From: Bradyrhizobium barranii subsp. barranii | GTDB lineage: Bacteria; Pseudomonadota; Alphaproteobacteria; Rhizobiales; Xanthobacteraceae | DNA length: 64,000 nucleotides | Direction: 5' to 3' | Assembly: GCF_017565645.3 (NCBI RefSeq) | Contig: NZ_CP086136.1 | Coordinates: 2,711,501-2,775,500 of the forward strand | Shown here: positions 44,485 through 53,463 of the stretch, in pieces | Numbering within the stretch: position 1 is the first letter of the stretch | Layout: each line of letters begins with the position of its first letter | Translations under genes and position numbers: made by a program | The notes under the pieces: model-generated | What the model saw: only the letters and a program-made list of their open reading frames with translations | Databases searched by the model: none | Told to the model about the DNA's origin: nothing

Positions 44485-45108
44485 GTGACCGACAAAGACC
44501 TCTACTTCTACGAGCCCTCCAAGGGCCACGGCCTCAAGCACGATCCCTTCAACGCCATCATCGCGCCGCGGCCGATCGGCTGGATTTCGTCGCGTGACAC
44601 CAAGGGCCACGTCAACCTCGCGCCCTACAGCTTCTTCAACGCCTTTTGCTACGTGCCGCCGATCATCGGGTTTTCCTCCACCAACTGGAAGGACACGGTC
44701 TCGAACATGGAGCAGACCCGGGAGTTCGTCTGGAATCTGACGACCATGGATCTCGCCAAGCACATGAACGCGACCGCCGCGCATGTCGGCCCCGAGGTCG
44801 ACGAGTTCAAGCTCGCGGGGCTGACCGCCGTCCCCGGCAAGCTCGTCAACGTGCCGCGCGTGGCCGAGAGCCCGGTTGCCTTCGAGTGCAAGGTGTCCGA
44901 CATCGTCCGCCTCAAGGGTGCCGACGGCAAGGAGGCCGATGCCTGGCTGACGCTGGGCGAGGTCGTCGCCGTCCATATCGACAAGGCCATGATCAAGGAC
45001 GGCGTCTACCAGACCGCCGCCGCCCGCCCCATCGTCCGCGCCGGCCGTCGCGGCGACTACTTCGAGATCAAGCCGGAAAACATGTTCGAGATGGTGCGGC
45101 CGGACTGA
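44485..45108 (+). CDS. Flavin reductase-like FMN-binding split-barrel protein
   Basis: 207-residue protein of the flavin reductase-like/DIM6-NTAB family. It shows DPFNAIIAPRPIGWISSRDTKGHVNLAPYSFFNAFCYVPPIIGFSS, the FMN-binding split barrel, then TREFVWNLTTMDLAKHMNATAA and the C-terminal RPIVRAGRRGDYFEIK. Could reduce flavin for a partner oxygenase or act directly as an FMN enzyme. The GTG at 44485 is chosen for AAAGGAAG upstream; a start at 44464 lies inside the R1 repeat. Confidence 0.87.
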   Translation: MTDKDLYFYEPSKGHGLKHDPFNAIIAPRPIGWISSRDTKGHVNLAPYSFFNAFCYVPPIIGFSSTNWKDTVSNMEQTREFVWNLTTMDLAKHMNATAAHVGPEVDEFKLAGLTAVPGKLVNVPRVAESPVAFECKVSDIVRLKGADGKEADAWLTLGEVVAVHIDKAMIKDGVYQTAAARPIVRAGRRGDYFEIKPENMFEMVRPD

Positions 45109-45408
45109 TCCGGGCTACCGCTCTCTCCACCGTCATTCCGGGGCGCGCCGTCAGGCGCGAGCCCGGAATCCATACTCCCGATGGTGGTTATGGATTCCGG
45201 GCTCGACGCTTGCGCGTCGCCCCGGAATGACGACGGGGCATTCAGCCCGATTCCCCTCCCCGGAACTGCCCCCACGCCCCGGCCGTTATGGCCCCCGGGG
45301 CGGCCGCCTAGCCGCGTCAATTCGCATCTTTTTGCTTGCGAAGTGTTCACTTACCCCGGCCACTTTCCGCTAAAATGCCGATAACCGCGCCGATGCATGA
45401 GGTCCGCC
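45109..45408. other. Intergenic region upstream of the beta-oxidation operon
   Basis: 300 bp holding repeat R4 and the likely fad promoter. A weaker EcfG-like match GGAAC-N17-CGTT occurs at 45262-45287, 121 bp before fadE. No FadR-like palindrome recognised. Confidence 0.5.
45131..45232. repeat. Dispersed inverted repeat, family R4
   Basis: CGTCATTCCGGGGCGCG...GAGCCCGGAATCCAT / ATGGATTCCGGGCTC...GCGTCGCCCCGGAATGACG, a 102-bp mirror element with inner stems. Intergenic. Confidence 0.88.
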
Positions 45409-47676
45409 ATGAGCTTCCGCCGCGACACCATCACAAAGCCGATCTTCTCCTGGGCGCGCGGCGTGCTGCCGGCGATGTCCGACACCGAGCGCGAGGCGCT
45501 GGAGGCCGGTGACGTCTGGTGGGATGCCGATCTCTTCACCGGCAATCCCGACTGGTCGAAATTGCTGAAGGTGCCTCAGGCGACGCTCACCGACGAAGAG
45601 AAAGCCTTTCTCATCGGTCCGGTCGACGCGCTCTGCGCCATGCTCGACGAGTGGAAGATCTTCTGGGAATGGCGCGACCTGCCGCAGGAGGTCTGGCATT
45701 TCGTCAAGCGCGAAAAATTCTTCGGTATGATCATTCCGAAGGAGTTTGGCGGCCTCGGCTTTTCGCCCTATGCGCATTCGGAAGTGGTGCGCAAGATCTC
45801 GACCCGCTCGATTGCGGCGGCCGTCACCGTGATGGTGCCGAACTCGCTCGGGCCCGGCGAGCTCCTGATGCGCTTCGGCACGAAAGAGCAGCAGGAGCGC
45901 TGGTTGCCGCGCCTCGCCGACGGTCGCGACATTCCCTGCTTCGGCCTGACCAGCCCCGAAGCCGGCTCCGACGCCGCCTCGATGGTCGACACCGGCATCA
46001 TCTGCAAGGGCGATTTCGAGGGCCGCGAGGTCATTGGCCTAAGGCTCAACTGGCACAAGCGCTACATCACGCTCGGCCCGGTCGCGACGCTGCTGGGCCT
46101 CGCCTTCAAGGCCTATGACCCCGACCACCTCGTCGGGAGCCAGGAAGAGCTCGGCATCACCGTCGCGCTGATCCCGACCAATCTGCCCAGCGTCAAGATC
46201 GGCCATCGTCATCTGCCGTCGATGCAGGTGTTCCAGAATGGCCCGAACTGGGGCCACGACGTCTTCATCCCGCTCGACTATGTCATCGGCGGCAAGGAGA
46301 GACTCGGGCAGGGCTGGAAGATGCTGATGACGGCGCTCGCCGCCGGCCGCGGCATCTCGCTGCCGTCGCTGTCGGCGGCCGGTGCCGCCTATGCCGCCCG
46401 CACCACCGGCGCCTATGCCCGCATCCGCGAGCAGTTCGGTATCTCGATCTCCAAATTCGAGGGCGTCGAGGAGCCGCTCGCGCGCATCGTCGCGACCGCC
46501 TACCAGCTCGACGCGGCGCGCCGGCTGACCTGCGCGGCGCTGAATGCCGGCATCCATCCCGCCGTCATCTCCGGCATCATGAAGCTGCACGCGACCGAGC
46601 GGATGCGCACCGCGGTCGACGACGCCATGGACATCCATGGCGGCAAGGCCGTGATCGACGGTCCGCAAAACTATCTCGGCAATCTGCACCGCGCCGTGCC
46701 TGTCGGTATCACCGTCGAGGGCGCCAACATCCTGACCCGCAACCTCATCGTGTTCGGGCAGGGCGCGATACGCGCGCATCCCTATCTGCTCGACGAGATG
46801 AACGCGTTGGCCGACACCGACCGCGAGCGCGGGCTCACCGCGTTCGACAAGGCGTTCTGGAAACATGCCGGCCACAGCTTCCAGACGCTGTTGCGTGCGT
46901 TCGGCCGGAGCTGGACCTTCGGCGCCTTTGCGCTTGCGCCGGATGCGGGCGATGCCACGCCATTCTACCGCCAGCTCGCGCGCTACTCCGCGGCCTTTGC
47001 GCTCTGCGCCGATATGGCGCTGCTCACGCTCGGCGGCGCGCTCAAGCGCAAGGAGATGCTGTCGGCGCGCTTTGGCGACATCCTCTCCGAGCTCTATCTG
47101 CTCTCGGCCGCGCTGAAGCGCTGGCAGGACGAGGGCCGGCAGAAGGAAGACTTCGCTGCGCTGGAATGGTGCATGGCGACCGGCTTCAAGACCATCGAGA
47201 ACCGGCTTGCCGAAATCCTTGCCAATCTGCCAAATCGTTTTGTCGCTGTCATCCTCAAGCTCGTGGTCCAGCCGTTCGGTGCGCGCGTGCTCGGCCCGTC
47301 CGACCGTGTCGTGCACCAATGCGCCAGCCTCGTGCTGGAGCCGTCGGCGGCCCGCGAGCGCCTCACGCCGGATCTCGCCCATGTCGATGACGACGGCGGC
47401 TTTGCCCGGCTGGAGCGCGCGTTCAAGCTCGTTGCGGCCACCGATGCCATCGCAAAGCGCATGCGCGCCGCGCACATCCGCGACTGGAAGGACGCCGTCA
47501 CCAAGGGCGTGATCACGCAGGCCGAAGGCGAGCAGCTTGCGGCCGCTCATGAAGCCGTCACAAAAGTGATCGAGGTCGACGATTTTGCGCCCGAAGCGCT
47601 GTCGCCGATTTACAAGAAAACCGGAGATGTGCATCAGTTCTTCCAGGAACTCGGTGAACAGAGGGCGGCGAGCTGA
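45409..47676 (+). CDS. fadE: Acyl-CoA dehydrogenase, FadE type
   Basis: First step of fatty-acid beta-oxidation, FAD-dependent formation of trans-2-enoyl-CoA. 755 residues, much larger than ordinary acyl-CoA dehydrogenases and matching the FadE/YafH class with an extra C-terminal domain (about 500-755). Signatures: MIIPKEFGGLGFS, FGLTSPEAGSDAASM, the FAD/helical domain with GRGISLPSLSAAGAAYAARTTGAYARIREQFG, and MDIHGGKAVIDGPQNYLG. The start at 45409 has GAGG upstream. Its stop overlaps the thiolase start (TGATG). Confidence 0.95.
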   Translation: MSFRRDTITKPIFSWARGVLPAMSDTEREALEAGDVWWDADLFTGNPDWSKLLKVPQATLTDEEKAFLIGPVDALCAMLDEWKIFWEWRDLPQEVWHFVKREKFFGMIIPKEFGGLGFSPYAHSEVVRKISTRSIAAAVTVMVPNSLGPGELLMRFGTKEQQERWLPRLADGRDIPCFGLTSPEAGSDAASMVDTGIICKGDFEGREVIGLRLNWHKRYITLGPVATLLGLAFKAYDPDHLVGSQEELGITVALIPTNLPSVKIGHRHLPSMQVFQNGPNWGHDVFIPLDYVIGGKERLGQGWKMLMTALAAGRGISLPSLSAAGAAYAARTTGAYARIREQFGISISKFEGVEEPLARIVATAYQLDAARRLTCAALNAGIHPAVISGIMKLHATERMRTAVDDAMDIHGGKAVIDGPQNYLGNLHRAVPVGITVEGANILTRNLIVFGQGAIRAHPYLLDEMNALADTDRERGLTAFDKAFWKHAGHSFQTLLRAFGRSWTFGAFALAPDAGDATPFYRQLARYSAAFALCADMALLTLGGALKRKEMLSARFGDILSELYLLSAALKRWQDEGRQKEDFAALEWCMATGFKTIENRLAEILANLPNRFVAVILKLVVQPFGARVLGPSDRVVHQCASLVLEPSAARERLTPDLAHVDDDGGFARLERAFKLVAATDAIAKRMRAAHIRDWKDAVTKGVITQAEGEQLAAAHEAVTKVIEVDDFAPEALSPIYKKTGDVHQFFQELGEQRAAS

Positions 47677-48959
47677 TGGCACGACCGGTTTTCATCGTCG
47701 ACGGCAGCCGGACGCCGTTTCTCAAAGCGCGTTCGGGGCCGGGGCCGTTCACGCCGGTCGATCTCGCCGTCCAATGCGGCCGACCGTTGCTGGCGCGCCA
47801 GCCGTTTTCACCCGATGATTTCGACCAGGTCATCCTCGGCTGCGTCAACGTGATCGCGGACGAGATGAATCCGGCCCGCGTCGCCGCGCTCCGGCTCGGC
47901 ATGGGCGAGGACATGGTCGCCTTCACGGTGCAGATCAATTGCGGCTCCGGCATGCAGTCGATCGACACGGCCTACCGCTACATTCGCGAGGGCCATGCCG
48001 ACATGGTCCTCGCCGGTGGCACCGAGGCGCTGAGCCACGCGCCGCTGGTCTGGCCGAATTCCGGGGTGCGCTGGTTCGCCGGCCTTGCCACCGCCAAGGG
48101 CGTGGCCGCGAAGCTCGCTGCCGCCTTCAAGCTGCGGCCGCGCTATCTCAAGCCGATCATCGGGCTCGAGCGCGGTCTGACCGATCCCATCACCGACTTG
48201 AACATGGGCCAGACCGCCGAGGTCGTCGGCCATCTCTTCGGCATCACGCGGGCACAGTCCGACGCCTATGCCGCCGAGAGTCATCGCCGGCTCGCGCATG
48301 CACAGGCCGAAGGTTTTCTCAAGGGCGAGGTCGAGACCGCGTTCTCCCGCGACGGAAAATTCTTCGACCATGACGACGGCGTGCGGCCGGACTCGACGGC
48401 CGAGACGCTTGCAAAGCTCCGGCCGGTGTTCGAACGCCCCTGGGGCCAGGTCACCGCCGGCAATTCGTCGCAGATCACCGACGGCGCGTCCTGGGTGATC
48501 CTCGCCTCTGACGCGGCGGTCGCAAAGCACAAATTGACGCCGAAGGCTGTCATCGTGGACAGCCACTGGGCCGCGCTCGATCCCAGCATCATGGGACTGG
48601 GACCCGTGATGTCGGCGACGCCGCTGCTCCAGCGCAACGACCTCACCGTCAAGGACGTCGAGACCTGGGAGCTGAACGAACCCTTCGCGACGCAGGTGCT
48701 CGGCTGTCTCGCCGCCTGGAACGACGACAAATTCTGTCGCGAGATCCTGGGCCTCGACGGCGCGGCCGGCGAGATCGACCGTGACAAACTCAATGTCGAT
48801 GGCGGCGCCATCTCGCTCGGCCATCCCGTCGGCACGTCCGGCAACCGCATCGTGCTGCATCTCGTCAACGCGATGAAGCGGCTCGGCACGCGCCGCGGCG
48901 TCGCGACCGAATGCATTGGCGGCGGACTCGGCGGCGCCATGCTGATCGAGGCGGTGTGA
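47676..48959 (+). CDS. fadA: Acetyl-CoA acyltransferase (thiolase), FadI/FadA type
   Basis: Thiolytic cleavage of 3-ketoacyl-CoA to acetyl-CoA and a shortened acyl-CoA. 427 residues. The nucleophile Cys89 lies in QINCGSGMQSID, the second signature NVDGGAISLGHPVGTSGNRI holds the catalytic His, and the third (ATECIGGGLGGAM) holds the second catalytic Cys. Overlaps fadE by one base and is followed 2 bp later by the hydratase/dehydrogenase gene, so one operon. Confidence 0.94.
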   Translation: MARPVFIVDGSRTPFLKARSGPGPFTPVDLAVQCGRPLLARQPFSPDDFDQVILGCVNVIADEMNPARVAALRLGMGEDMVAFTVQINCGSGMQSIDTAYRYIREGHADMVLAGGTEALSHAPLVWPNSGVRWFAGLATAKGVAAKLAAAFKLRPRYLKPIIGLERGLTDPITDLNMGQTAEVVGHLFGITRAQSDAYAAESHRRLAHAQAEGFLKGEVETAFSRDGKFFDHDDGVRPDSTAETLAKLRPVFERPWGQVTAGNSSQITDGASWVILASDAAVAKHKLTPKAVIVDSHWAALDPSIMGLGPVMSATPLLQRNDLTVKDVETWELNEPFATQVLGCLAAWNDDKFCREILGLDGAAGEIDRDKLNVDGGAISLGHPVGTSGNRIVLHLVNAMKRLGTRRGVATECIGGGLGGAMLIEAV

Positions 48960-48961
48960 CC

Positions 48962-51058
48962 ATGGATTCCAGGATCATGACCGCGCTCGGCGACCGCGTG
49001 CTGGAGCTTGGGCCCAGGCCCGCGACCGACAGCCCCTACAAGCACTTCAAGCTGACGCGCGATGCCGACGGCGTCGCCTGGCTGCTGTTCGACCGCGCAG
49101 ATAGCAGCGCCAACACGCTGTCCGCGGACGTGATGGAGGAGTTCGATGCCGTGCTCGCGGCGATCGAGACCGAACGTCCCGCAGGCCTCGTGATCCGTTC
49201 GGCAAAGCCGTCCGGCTTCATTGCCGGAGCCGACGTCAACGAATTCCGCGGCGCCAGCGATCCCGAGATGGTCGAGACACGCATCCGCGCGGCGCATGCG
49301 GTGGTCGATCATCTGGAGGCGCTGAAGCTGCCGACAGTCGCGGTCATCCACGGCTTCTGTCTCGGCGGCGGCCTCGAGGTCGCGCTGGCCTGCCAGTCGC
49401 GCATTGCGATCGATGGCGCGCGCTTCGGCTTCCCGGAGGTGATGCTCGGCCTGCATCCCGGGCTCGGTGGCACCGCGCGCTTCACTGCGCTCGTGAACCC
49501 GACCCAGTCGATGGCCCTGATGCTGACCGGCCGCACCATCGATGCGCGCCGCGCCAGGTCGCTCGGCCTCGTCGATACCGTGACGCAGGAGCGGCACGTC
49601 CGCAATGCGGTGAAGGATGCACTGTTCGGCCGTCTGAAGCGGGCGCGTCCGGATCTTCTGACTCACGCGGCGAATTTCGGTCCCGTGCGCGGGCTGCTGG
49701 CCAGGCGCATGCGCTCGGAGGCGGCAAAGGCCGCGCCCCGCGAGCATTATCCGGCGCCCTACGCGCTGATCGATCTCTGGGAGACCCATGGCGGCAGCAA
49801 GGCCGCGATGCTGAAGGCCGAGCAGGCCTCGTTCGCCAGGCTGATGGTGACGCCGACCGCGCAGAATTTGATCCGCGTGTTCTTCCTGCGCGAGCAGATG
49901 AAGAAGACGGCCGGCGGCGGCAACGCGGTCAAACATGTTCACGTCATCGGCGCCGGCGCCATGGGCGGTGATATCGCGGCCTGGTGTGCGGGGCAGGGGC
50001 TGCGCGTCTCGCTCGCGGACATGAAGGCGGAGCCGATCGCCGGCGCGGTGAAGCGCGCTGCCGAGCTTTACGGCAAGATCATCCGCAGGCCGACCGAGGT
50101 GCGCGATGCGCTGGATCGTCTGATCCCCGACATGGACGGCGAGGGCGTCCGCAACGCCGACCTCATCATCGAGGCGGTGCCGGAAAAGCTCGAGCTGAAG
50201 CAGAAGGTCTATGCGGGCCTCGAGCCGAAGATGAAGCCGGGCGCGATCCTTGCGACCAACACGTCGAGCATTCCGCTCCAGGATCTGCGCACCGCGCTGG
50301 CGCGGCCCGAGCGCCTCGTCGGCCTGCACTTCTTCAACCCGGTGTCGCGGCTGCAGCTGGTCGAAGTCGTGAGCCATGACGGCAACGACGCGCAGGTGCT
50401 CAAGGAGGCGCTCGCCTTCGTCGGCGCGATCGACCGTCTGCCGCTCTCCGTGAAGAGCTCGCCCGGCTTCCTCGTCAACCGTGCGCTGACGCCCTACATG
50501 CTGGAGGCGATGGTGATGCTGGATGAGAGGATCGACCAGCGCCTGATCGACGCGGCGGCCGAGCAGTTCGGCATGCCGATGGGGCCGATCGAGCTCGCCG
50601 ACCAGGTCGGGCTCGACATCTGCCTCGACGTCGGTGACATGCTGCGGACCAAGTTCAGCGATCTGCTCCCGCCGACGCCGGCCTGGCTGCGCGAGAAGGT
50701 CGCCAAGGGCGAGCTCGGCCGCAAGACGGGCAAGGGATTCTACACCTGGAAGGACGGCAAGGCGGAGAAGGCGCCGTTGCCGGAGACCGGCCCGCGCGTC
50801 ACCGACCAGATGATCGACCGCCTGGTGCTGCCGATGTCCAATGTCTGCGTCGCGGCACTCCGCGAAGGTATCGTCGACGATGCCGATGCGGTCGACGGCG
50901 CCATGATCTTCGGCACTGGATATGCACCGTTCCGCGGCGGTCCGCTGAACTACGCGCGCACGCGCGGCGTGGAAAATGTCGTATCCACCCTGCGCGCGCT
51001 GGCCGAGCGATTCGGTGGGCGCTTTGCGCCCGATCCGGGCTGGGACAATTTTAGGTGA
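48962..51058 (+). CDS. fadJ: Enoyl-CoA hydratase / 3-hydroxyacyl-CoA dehydrogenase, FadJ/FadB type
   Basis: Bifunctional beta-oxidation enzyme of 698 residues. Residues about 1-270: crotonase domain with ADVNEFRG oxyanion segment and HGFCLGGGLEVALACQSRIA, and the catalytic-type Glu in FGFPEVMLGLHPGLGGTARF. Residues about 320-500: NAD-binding hydroxyacyl-CoA dehydrogenase (VHVIGAGAMGGDIAAWC, NTSSIPLQDL, GLHFFNPVSRLQLVEVV). The C-terminal helical domain follows. Together with fadE and thiolase it gives a complete cycle. An in-frame ATG at 48977 is an alternative start. Confidence 0.94.
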   Translation: MDSRIMTALGDRVLELGPRPATDSPYKHFKLTRDADGVAWLLFDRADSSANTLSADVMEEFDAVLAAIETERPAGLVIRSAKPSGFIAGADVNEFRGASDPEMVETRIRAAHAVVDHLEALKLPTVAVIHGFCLGGGLEVALACQSRIAIDGARFGFPEVMLGLHPGLGGTARFTALVNPTQSMALMLTGRTIDARRARSLGLVDTVTQERHVRNAVKDALFGRLKRARPDLLTHAANFGPVRGLLARRMRSEAAKAAPREHYPAPYALIDLWETHGGSKAAMLKAEQASFARLMVTPTAQNLIRVFFLREQMKKTAGGGNAVKHVHVIGAGAMGGDIAAWCAGQGLRVSLADMKAEPIAGAVKRAAELYGKIIRRPTEVRDALDRLIPDMDGEGVRNADLIIEAVPEKLELKQKVYAGLEPKMKPGAILATNTSSIPLQDLRTALARPERLVGLHFFNPVSRLQLVEVVSHDGNDAQVLKEALAFVGAIDRLPLSVKSSPGFLVNRALTPYMLEAMVMLDERIDQRLIDAAAEQFGMPMGPIELADQVGLDICLDVGDMLRTKFSDLLPPTPAWLREKVAKGELGRKTGKGFYTWKDGKAEKAPLPETGPRVTDQMIDRLVLPMSNVCVAALREGIVDDADAVDGAMIFGTGYAPFRGGPLNYARTRGVENVVSTLRALAERFGGRFAPDPGWDNFR

Positions 51059-51065
51059 GACCGAC

Positions 51066-51476
51066 ATGACCGAAACGTCCGACACCGAGCCGCGCGGCGA
51101 TCTCTGCATTCGCACGCTGGCAATGCCCGCCGACACCAACGCCAACGGCGACATCTTCGGCGGCTGGCTGCTCAGCCAGATGGATGTCGGCGGCGGCGTG
51201 TTCGCATCGAAGCTCGCGAGGTCGCGTACGGTCACCGTGGCGATCGAGGCGATGAATTTTCGCAAAGCGGTCTATGTCGGCGATCTCGTTTCGGTCTATG
51301 CCAATCTCGTCCGCGTGGGCCGCACCTCGATGACCGTGCATCTCGAAGCCTGGGCGCTGCGGCGCAGGGAGCTCCAGCCGATCCTCGTCACCGACGGTCA
51401 TTTCACCTACGTCTCGATCGATGATGACGGCCGTCCGCAAGCGATCCAGCGCAACGATCCGCCGATCGCGACGTAA
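51066..51476 (+). CDS. Acyl-CoA thioesterase, YciA-like hotdog fold
   Basis: 136-residue hotdog-fold thioesterase. DTNANGDIFGGWLLSQMDVGGGVFASKLAR is the YciA signature with the catalytic Asp, followed by MNFRKAVYVGDLVSVYANLVRVGRTSM. Hydrolyses acyl-CoA to free acid and CoA, here the last gene of the fad operon (7 bp after fadJ), probably to relieve CoA trapping. Confidence 0.92.
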   Translation: MTETSDTEPRGDLCIRTLAMPADTNANGDIFGGWLLSQMDVGGGVFASKLARSRTVTVAIEAMNFRKAVYVGDLVSVYANLVRVGRTSMTVHLEAWALRRRELQPILVTDGHFTYVSIDDDGRPQAIQRNDPPIAT

Positions 51477-51642
51477 TCGCGCGCGACGCTCTGCCCCATC
51501 TCACGCAAACTTGCGGCACGCCAAACGCGGCGCGACTGAGTCATCGCGTCGCGGCTTCGCCAAGAACAAGTCATAAAACGGATGAGGTCCCGGCGTACTC
51601 AATTGCGTGTCGATTCGGGGTGGAAACGGCCTCAAGTGCTCA

Positions 51643-51667
51643 GGAACCTTTGGGCAGGATTGCCGTT
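51643..51667 (+). promoter_or_regulatory. EcfG-type stress promoter
   Basis: GGAAC (51643-51647), 16-nt spacer, CGTT (51664-51667); 29 nt before the ATG at 51697. Same layout as at 21149 and 27248. Confidence 0.7.
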
Positions 51668-51696
51668 ATTTGCCCGCACTGAGGAATCTACGGACC

Positions 51697-51888
51697 ATGC
51701 CGGACAGCTACATTATCGAAGTCGACTCGCAAACCGCAGGTATCGTCGTTCGTTCTCAGGGAGGCTATTGTTTCTTCGCCTCGTCCCACCGCTTCAATCG
51801 CCTTGAAGGCCAGCTTTTCCGCAACGCACGCGAAGCCGAGCGTGCCGCGCGCAAGCTGGTTAACGGCGATGTGAAGGAAGCGGCGTAG
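51697..51888 (+). CDS. Small hypothetical protein (63 aa)
   Basis: Unrecognised 63-residue protein: MPDSYIIEVDSQTAGIVVRSQGGYCFFASS...FNRLEGQLFRNAREAERAARKLVNG (segments). It has a predicted beta-rich N-terminal half and an amphipathic C-terminal helix, a layout suggesting a small globular domain. The frame extends upstream to 51607 but the EcfG-type promoter falls inside that extension, so 51697 is preferred. Probably part of the general stress response (inference). Confidence 0.7.
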   Translation: MPDSYIIEVDSQTAGIVVRSQGGYCFFASSHRFNRLEGQLFRNAREAERAARKLVNGDVKEAA

Positions 51889-51902
51889 GCGCCTTCCGCT
51901 GG

Positions 51903-52126
51903 TGATTTCTGACGCGCAAAGCGTGGTCGGAATTTTTTGCAGCCCTTGATGCCGCTGCCTTTTCCTTCTTCCCCTTGTGGGAGAAGGTGGCGCGAAGCGC
52001 CGGATGAAGGGTTCTATCGGCGCATTCGGAAGCGAGAGAGTTGCTCGCGGAAGCATACCCCTCACCCGTCTCGCCGCCGCGCGGCGAGCCACCCTCTCCC
52101 GCAGGGGGAGAGGGAAAGAATCGCAA
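51903..52126. repeat. Repeat family R8 copy 1, duplicated with the SnoaL-like gene
   Basis: Hairpin-rich sequence with CCCCTTGTGGGAGAAGG, GGCGCGAAGCGCC, CTCGCCGCCGCGCGGCGAG and CTCTCCCGCAGGGGGAGAG, running into the 3' end of the gene at 52127. Nearly identical to 52630-52841 (about ten substitutions plus small gaps). Confidence 0.85.
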
Positions 52127-52519
52127 TCACAACTTCGTCGCGGAGCGTGACAACAGCTTCCAATCGTCGCCCTGCTTCAGCCAGTTCATCAGGATATGAA
52201 GGCTGTTTGCCACTTTCTGTCCGCCGGTCATCATCTCGGCCAGCCAATGGAAGCGCACGATCGCGACGGGGCCGACGATCTTGATGGTCGGGTCCTTGTA
52301 CGTAATCGACAGGAACTCCGTCTTGCCGTCGGTGGCGTTGGCGACGAAGGCCGCCCTGTCCTCGAGGAAGCCGTTGGAGTGGCTGTAGCTCAGATCATCC
52401 GCGCATAGCGCGCTGAGCGCTTTCGGGTCGGCCGCGATCTGGGCGAGGCGAAATGCCTCGACGTTCTTTGCCACCGCCTCGTGGTCCGTCGTGGCAGCAT
52501 GGTCGCGATTCAGTGTCAT
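52127..52519 (-). CDS. SnoaL/DUF4440-like protein, cytoplasmic paralog
   Basis: 130-residue NTF2-fold protein: EAVAKNVEAFRLAQIAADP, SALCADDLSYSHSNG, AIVRFHWLAEM and HILMNWLKQGDDWKLLSR. It lacks a signal peptide, unlike its tandem paralog at 52842, from which most of its length is clearly alignable. GGAGG upstream supports 52519 as start. Ligand-binding or isomerase-type function unknown. Confidence 0.85.
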   Translation of the reverse strand: MTLNRDHAATTDHEAVAKNVEAFRLAQIAADPKALSALCADDLSYSHSNGFLEDRAAFVANATDGKTEFLSITYKDPTIKIVGPVAIVRFHWLAEMMTGGQKVANSLHILMNWLKQGDDWKLLSRSATKL

Positions 52520-52629
52520 CATATCCTCCGTCCTTGATCTTGCGCCCACTGTTGCAGCCGCACTTGATTGTGTCGAGCGCCAGGTCGCAATCGTCGTCGC
52601 AATACGCTGCATTGCGCCAGGCGGCGCGA

Positions 52630-52841
52630 TTTCTGACGCGCAAAGCGTGGTCGGAATTTTTTGCAGCCCTTGATACCGCTGCCTTTTCCTTCTCCCCTTG
52701 TGGGAGAAGGTGGCGCGAAGCGCCGGATGAGGGGTTCTATCGGCACATTCGGAAGCGAGAGAGTTACTCGCGGAAGCATACCCCTCACTCGTCTCGCCGC
52801 GAGCCACCCTCTCCTACAGGGGGAGAGGGAAAGAATCGCAA
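52630..52841. repeat. Repeat family R8 copy 2
   Basis: Second copy of the hairpin-rich element, missing part of the CCGCGCGG segment of copy 1. The preceding bases (GATTTCTGACGCGCAAAGCG) are also duplicated, marking the left edge of a tandem duplication. Confidence 0.85.
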
Positions 52842-53309
52842 TCACAACTTCGTCGCAGCCCGCGACAGCAGCTTCCAATCGTCGCCCTGCTTCTGCCAGT
52901 TCATCAGGATGTGAAGATTGGTCGATACTTTTTTCCCATCGGCCGCCATTTCCTGTTCGCCCATCCAGTGGAAGCGCACGATCGCGGCGGGGCCGACGAC
53001 CTTGATGGTCGGGTCCTTGTACTCGATCGACAGGAATTTTGATTTGCCGTCGGTGGCGTTGGTGACGAAGGTCGCCTTGTCCTCGACCTTGCCGTTGGAA
53101 TGGCTGTAGCTCACCTCGTCGGCGCAGAGCGCGCCGAGCGCCTTGGGATCGGCCGCGATCTGGGCAAGGCGGAAGGCCTCGACCTTTTTCGCCACGGCTT
53201 CCTCATCCGCCGCGGCCGCCAACGCCGGTGCTGTGAGAGCAAGCGCGGAGACGGCAAGGGTTGAGACGGCAAGAGTCGAGAGAGCCAGATCGCGTCGGTT
53301 GATCGTCAT
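52842..53309 (-). CDS. SnoaL/DUF4440-like protein, exported paralog
   Basis: 155-residue paralog of the 52127 gene with an N-terminal signal peptide. It begins MTINRRDLALSTLAVS, whose Arg pair suggests Tat export, cleaved near ALAAAADEE. The mature part repeats EAVAKKVEAFRLAQIAADP, SALCADEVSYSHSNG-like and HILMNWQKQGDDWKLLSRAATKL. AAGGAGG lies upstream of the start. Probably periplasmic. Confidence 0.87.
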   Translation of the reverse strand: MTINRRDLALSTLAVSTLAVSALALTAPALAAAADEEAVAKKVEAFRLAQIAADPKALGALCADEVSYSHSNGKVEDKATFVTNATDGKSKFLSIEYKDPTIKVVGPAAIVRFHWMGEQEMAADGKKVSTNLHILMNWQKQGDDWKLLSRAATKL

Positions 53310-53463
53310 CGTTTCCTCCTTTTTGGTCTTGCGCGGAGTGTTGCAGCCGCGCTCGACTTTGTCGAGTGTCGCGTGGCGGTCATGTCGATGCGTCATTGCG
53401 CGATCGGGGCTGCATTGATACGTGTTTCGCATTGATGCATCGTGCATTCGGGAAAGTACGGAA

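Noticed and set aside
48281..51265. Minus-strand ORF of 994 codons
   Set aside because: Antisense to thiolase, fadJ and the thioesterase, which have complete family motifs; long antisense frames are expected in GC-rich DNA with strong third-position bias.
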